From Sistotremastrum niveocremeum HHB9708 (Eukaryota; Basidiomycota; Agaricomycetes; Sistotremastrales; Sistotremastraceae), in NCBI GenBank assembly GCA_001630475.1, contig KV419416.1:320477-384476 (forward strand): a DNA stretch of 64,000 nt, given 5' to 3'. The translations under genes were made by a program, and so were the position numbers. Below are positions 62,272 to 64,000 of this stretch, in pieces. How positions within the stretch are numbered: the first letter of the stretch is position 1; the number at the start of each line of letters is the position of its first letter. The notes under the pieces were generated by a model. That model saw only the letters and a list, made by a program, of their open reading frames with translations, was not told where the DNA came from and did not search any database.

Positions 62272-63085
62272 TTGATATATCGAGACATTGCAGCCGAGGT
62301 GCAAATGTGCTCCAATTGTCCGGAAACCAAAAGAAAGAGCCTGAGTGGAAAACTGTGATAGGGTGATCTTCGACGAACTCCTGGAAGTTATTAGTACTTT
62401 CGTTTAGATTGTATATTTTGAAGCGTTTTAGGTTTGGCAATAATTCAGGTGATCGTAGGGATGGCGTCGGTTCTTTGTCGAAGCGATAGAGAGAAAGAAA
62501 TCTGATGTTCTTCTGCTGTCGAAGGAACGGAAGAATGTCATCGTTGAAGGATAGGAGGGCGTGAAACATAACAAGACTGTTGGGTGGGATGGAAGATCTG
62601 AGAAGCTCTGCAACCTCCGATGGATTTCTGATCCATGATCCCCAGAGGTCCAAAGACCGAAGCCCATTCATGCTACCCAGAGGAAGATGGGAAAAATGGG
62701 TCTTGGCGGACCTGCCGCGGCGCCTGACCTCGCCAACGAGATTTTGAACACGTATGGAACGCACGTATTTTGCTGCACCAGCGTGCAGTGCGTCGGAAAT
62801 CTGGCCAGCGGCAGGGGTGTTGTGGGCAAACGTTATATCGCGGTACAAGAGGCGTCGTGCCTCCGAATGTATGTCTCGGGAAATGAACAAGAGATTGTAT
62901 AGGGCGTGGGCGCGAACTTTGGCATCAGGAATTGAGAGAGCAACTTCCTTGACGACGTTCCTCCACAATTCGGGAGGAAGTTTCGTTTTTGGCCCATACG
63001 GCTCTTCCGAGTCGCCCTTCCGCTCGTTATCTGGAACGCTAGGAATAACGCGTGCTTTCTTGCTGCGCGTGGTAGACCAAGGCAT
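62272..63085 (-). pseudogene. F-box copy 3, 5' part
   Basis: First-exon fragment, about 271 codons. It starts MPWSTTRSKKARVIPS and carries the F-box TKLPPELWRNVVKEVALS. The text follows copies 1 and 2 (SRDIHSEARRLLYRDITF, DALHAGAAKYVRSIRVQN) up to LQCLDIS, where the retrotransposon interrupts it. A stop arises from the LTR sequence two codons later. The truncated frame has no lesion before the insertion, consistent with recent disruption. A short F-box protein could still be made. Confidence 0.88.
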
Positions 63086-63215
63086 TAATGATGTAGGCCA
63101 GCAACGACAAACTCGAGCATGCCACAATGAGTGCCGAGTCACTCAGCTGGCGAACAGCGACAATGCAAGCAATATCGTCCACATTACAGGACAAAAAACA
63201 TCATATACTCCATTT

Positions 63216-63640
63216 CAGGGCTGTGCACCCGTGATCAGGCCGATTCAGGCCAATTCAGGTCACTTCAGGCCTGATCAGCTCAATTAATCCGTGAGCAGCC
63301 CTCCGCAGCCCTGATCAGTCTCCGTTTCCGTGTTTCGATTTCGACCATTTTCAAGTTTCCCACGAGATTCCAGCCTGATCAGAGCTGAATATGTTTAAGT
63401 CCGTTATCCCCGTTCCCGAAGTCCGGGCCAAACAAGTCCCCTGATCAGCCGTGCTCAGCCGCAACCACAAAGTTGGCACAAACCGTGAGATTCGGCTACC
63501 GTCCTGAGATCGGCTCTGCCCAGACCTGCTCAGGCCTGAACAGGCCTGAACTTGCTGGACGCTCTCGCACTCGACTTCGGCCTGCTTTGTTCGCATTCCA
63601 AATATCCTAGAGATGTGCAGGCCTGCAAAACTTCAACAGG
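63216..63640. repeat. Possible transposon end with subterminal repeats
   Basis: Starts with CAGGGCTGTGCACCCGTGAT, an hAT-like terminal form (CAGGG). It is followed by five TGATCAG words (63232, 63272, 63312, 63376, 63442) and several CAGGCCTGA words within about 330 bases. The other end would lie beyond the window, so the element cannot be confirmed. Confidence 0.45.
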
Positions 63641-63757
63641 GTCCACCATCCGCGTGATTTCCCAATCAGGAACACCCTCCATGCATCGCTACTGTCTCAC
63701 CCAGTGATCGCTCTTTCGCTGTCGTCCCCCACCAGTCCCAGCCTTCTCGCGGTGTTG

Positions 63758-64000
63758 ATGGCCAACATTGTTCAAAACCTGGTGGACTCCTTTCATATCC
63801 TCTCCGATCGTGTACGAATCGCTCTCCGTACCCAGATTGGTGATGGCCGGCGACTTCTTCAACTTCGGTCAGACGTGCTCGCTTTTGCGGCAGCCGCTGA
63901 GTTGGTAAGTCCCTTTCGTATTCTGCCCGTCCGTCTATGGGCACTGATGCCACACCGTCACAAAGCATCGCCAAAGAATCCACGTCAATGATTTTGTACA
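63758..64000 (+). CDS. 5' end of an unidentified gene (cut by window end)
   Basis: First exon 63758-63904 (49 codons: MANIVQNLVDSFHILSDRVR, then LQLRSDVLAFAAAAEL), followed by a GTAAGT donor at 63905. The rest lies outside the window. It is helical, with no recognised family. It may belong to the element suspected to start near 63216. Confidence 0.4.

Overview
This window is nuclear DNA of a filamentous basidiomycete, most likely an Agaricomycete. The evidence is genes packed with many short introns (about 40-90 bases, GT/AG), basidiomycete-type families (DUF6593, expanded F-box/LRR proteins, UstYa-like proteins) and a typical agaricomycete load of transposable elements. Gene models were built by hand-splicing; for most of them the exon lengths sum to an intact reading frame.

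Bases 1-20.4 kb are a gene-dense core block: COQ10 (-), a Boi1/2-like SH3-SAM-PH polarity protein (-), a TTC27/Emw1-like TPR protein (+), a DUF6593 protein with a 7-base micro-exon (-), EMC6 (-) divergent from aspartate-semialdehyde dehydrogenase (+), an F-box protein (-) and SMC5 (-). From 20.4 to 34.7 kb the genes are looser: an F-box protein (-), allantoinase (+), a UstYa-family protein (-), a TPR-SET protein (-) and a LARP7/Pof8-like La protein (-). From 34.7 to 45.3 kb the DNA is sparse: one F-box gene (+), a tandem pair of small secreted six-cysteine proteins (+), a hotdog thioesterase whose frame needs a 4-base micro-exon (+) and a GNAT acetyltransferase (-).

From 45.6 kb to the end lies a tandem array of three F-box paralogues, all on the minus strand. 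The first two are intact. The third has been hit by two elements. An 8.6-kb DNA transposon (48998-57629; TIRs starting CACCGCCGAC, TA target duplication, three genes) sits in its fourth-last codon. A 4.16-kb LTR retrotransposon (58111-62271; identical 196-bp LTRs, TTGAT duplication) sits in its middle. The retrotransposon carries gag but no visible pol, and its gag frame is itself split by a 651-bp hAT-like MITE (59246-59896; 8-bp duplication GTCCAAAC). A further element end with subterminal TGATCAG repeats may begin near 63216.

The most notable content is the three-gene transposon with its two unrecognised companion genes, the nested insertions that can be read base by base against intact paralogues, and the two micro-exons. 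No rRNA, tRNA or CRISPR array was recognised.
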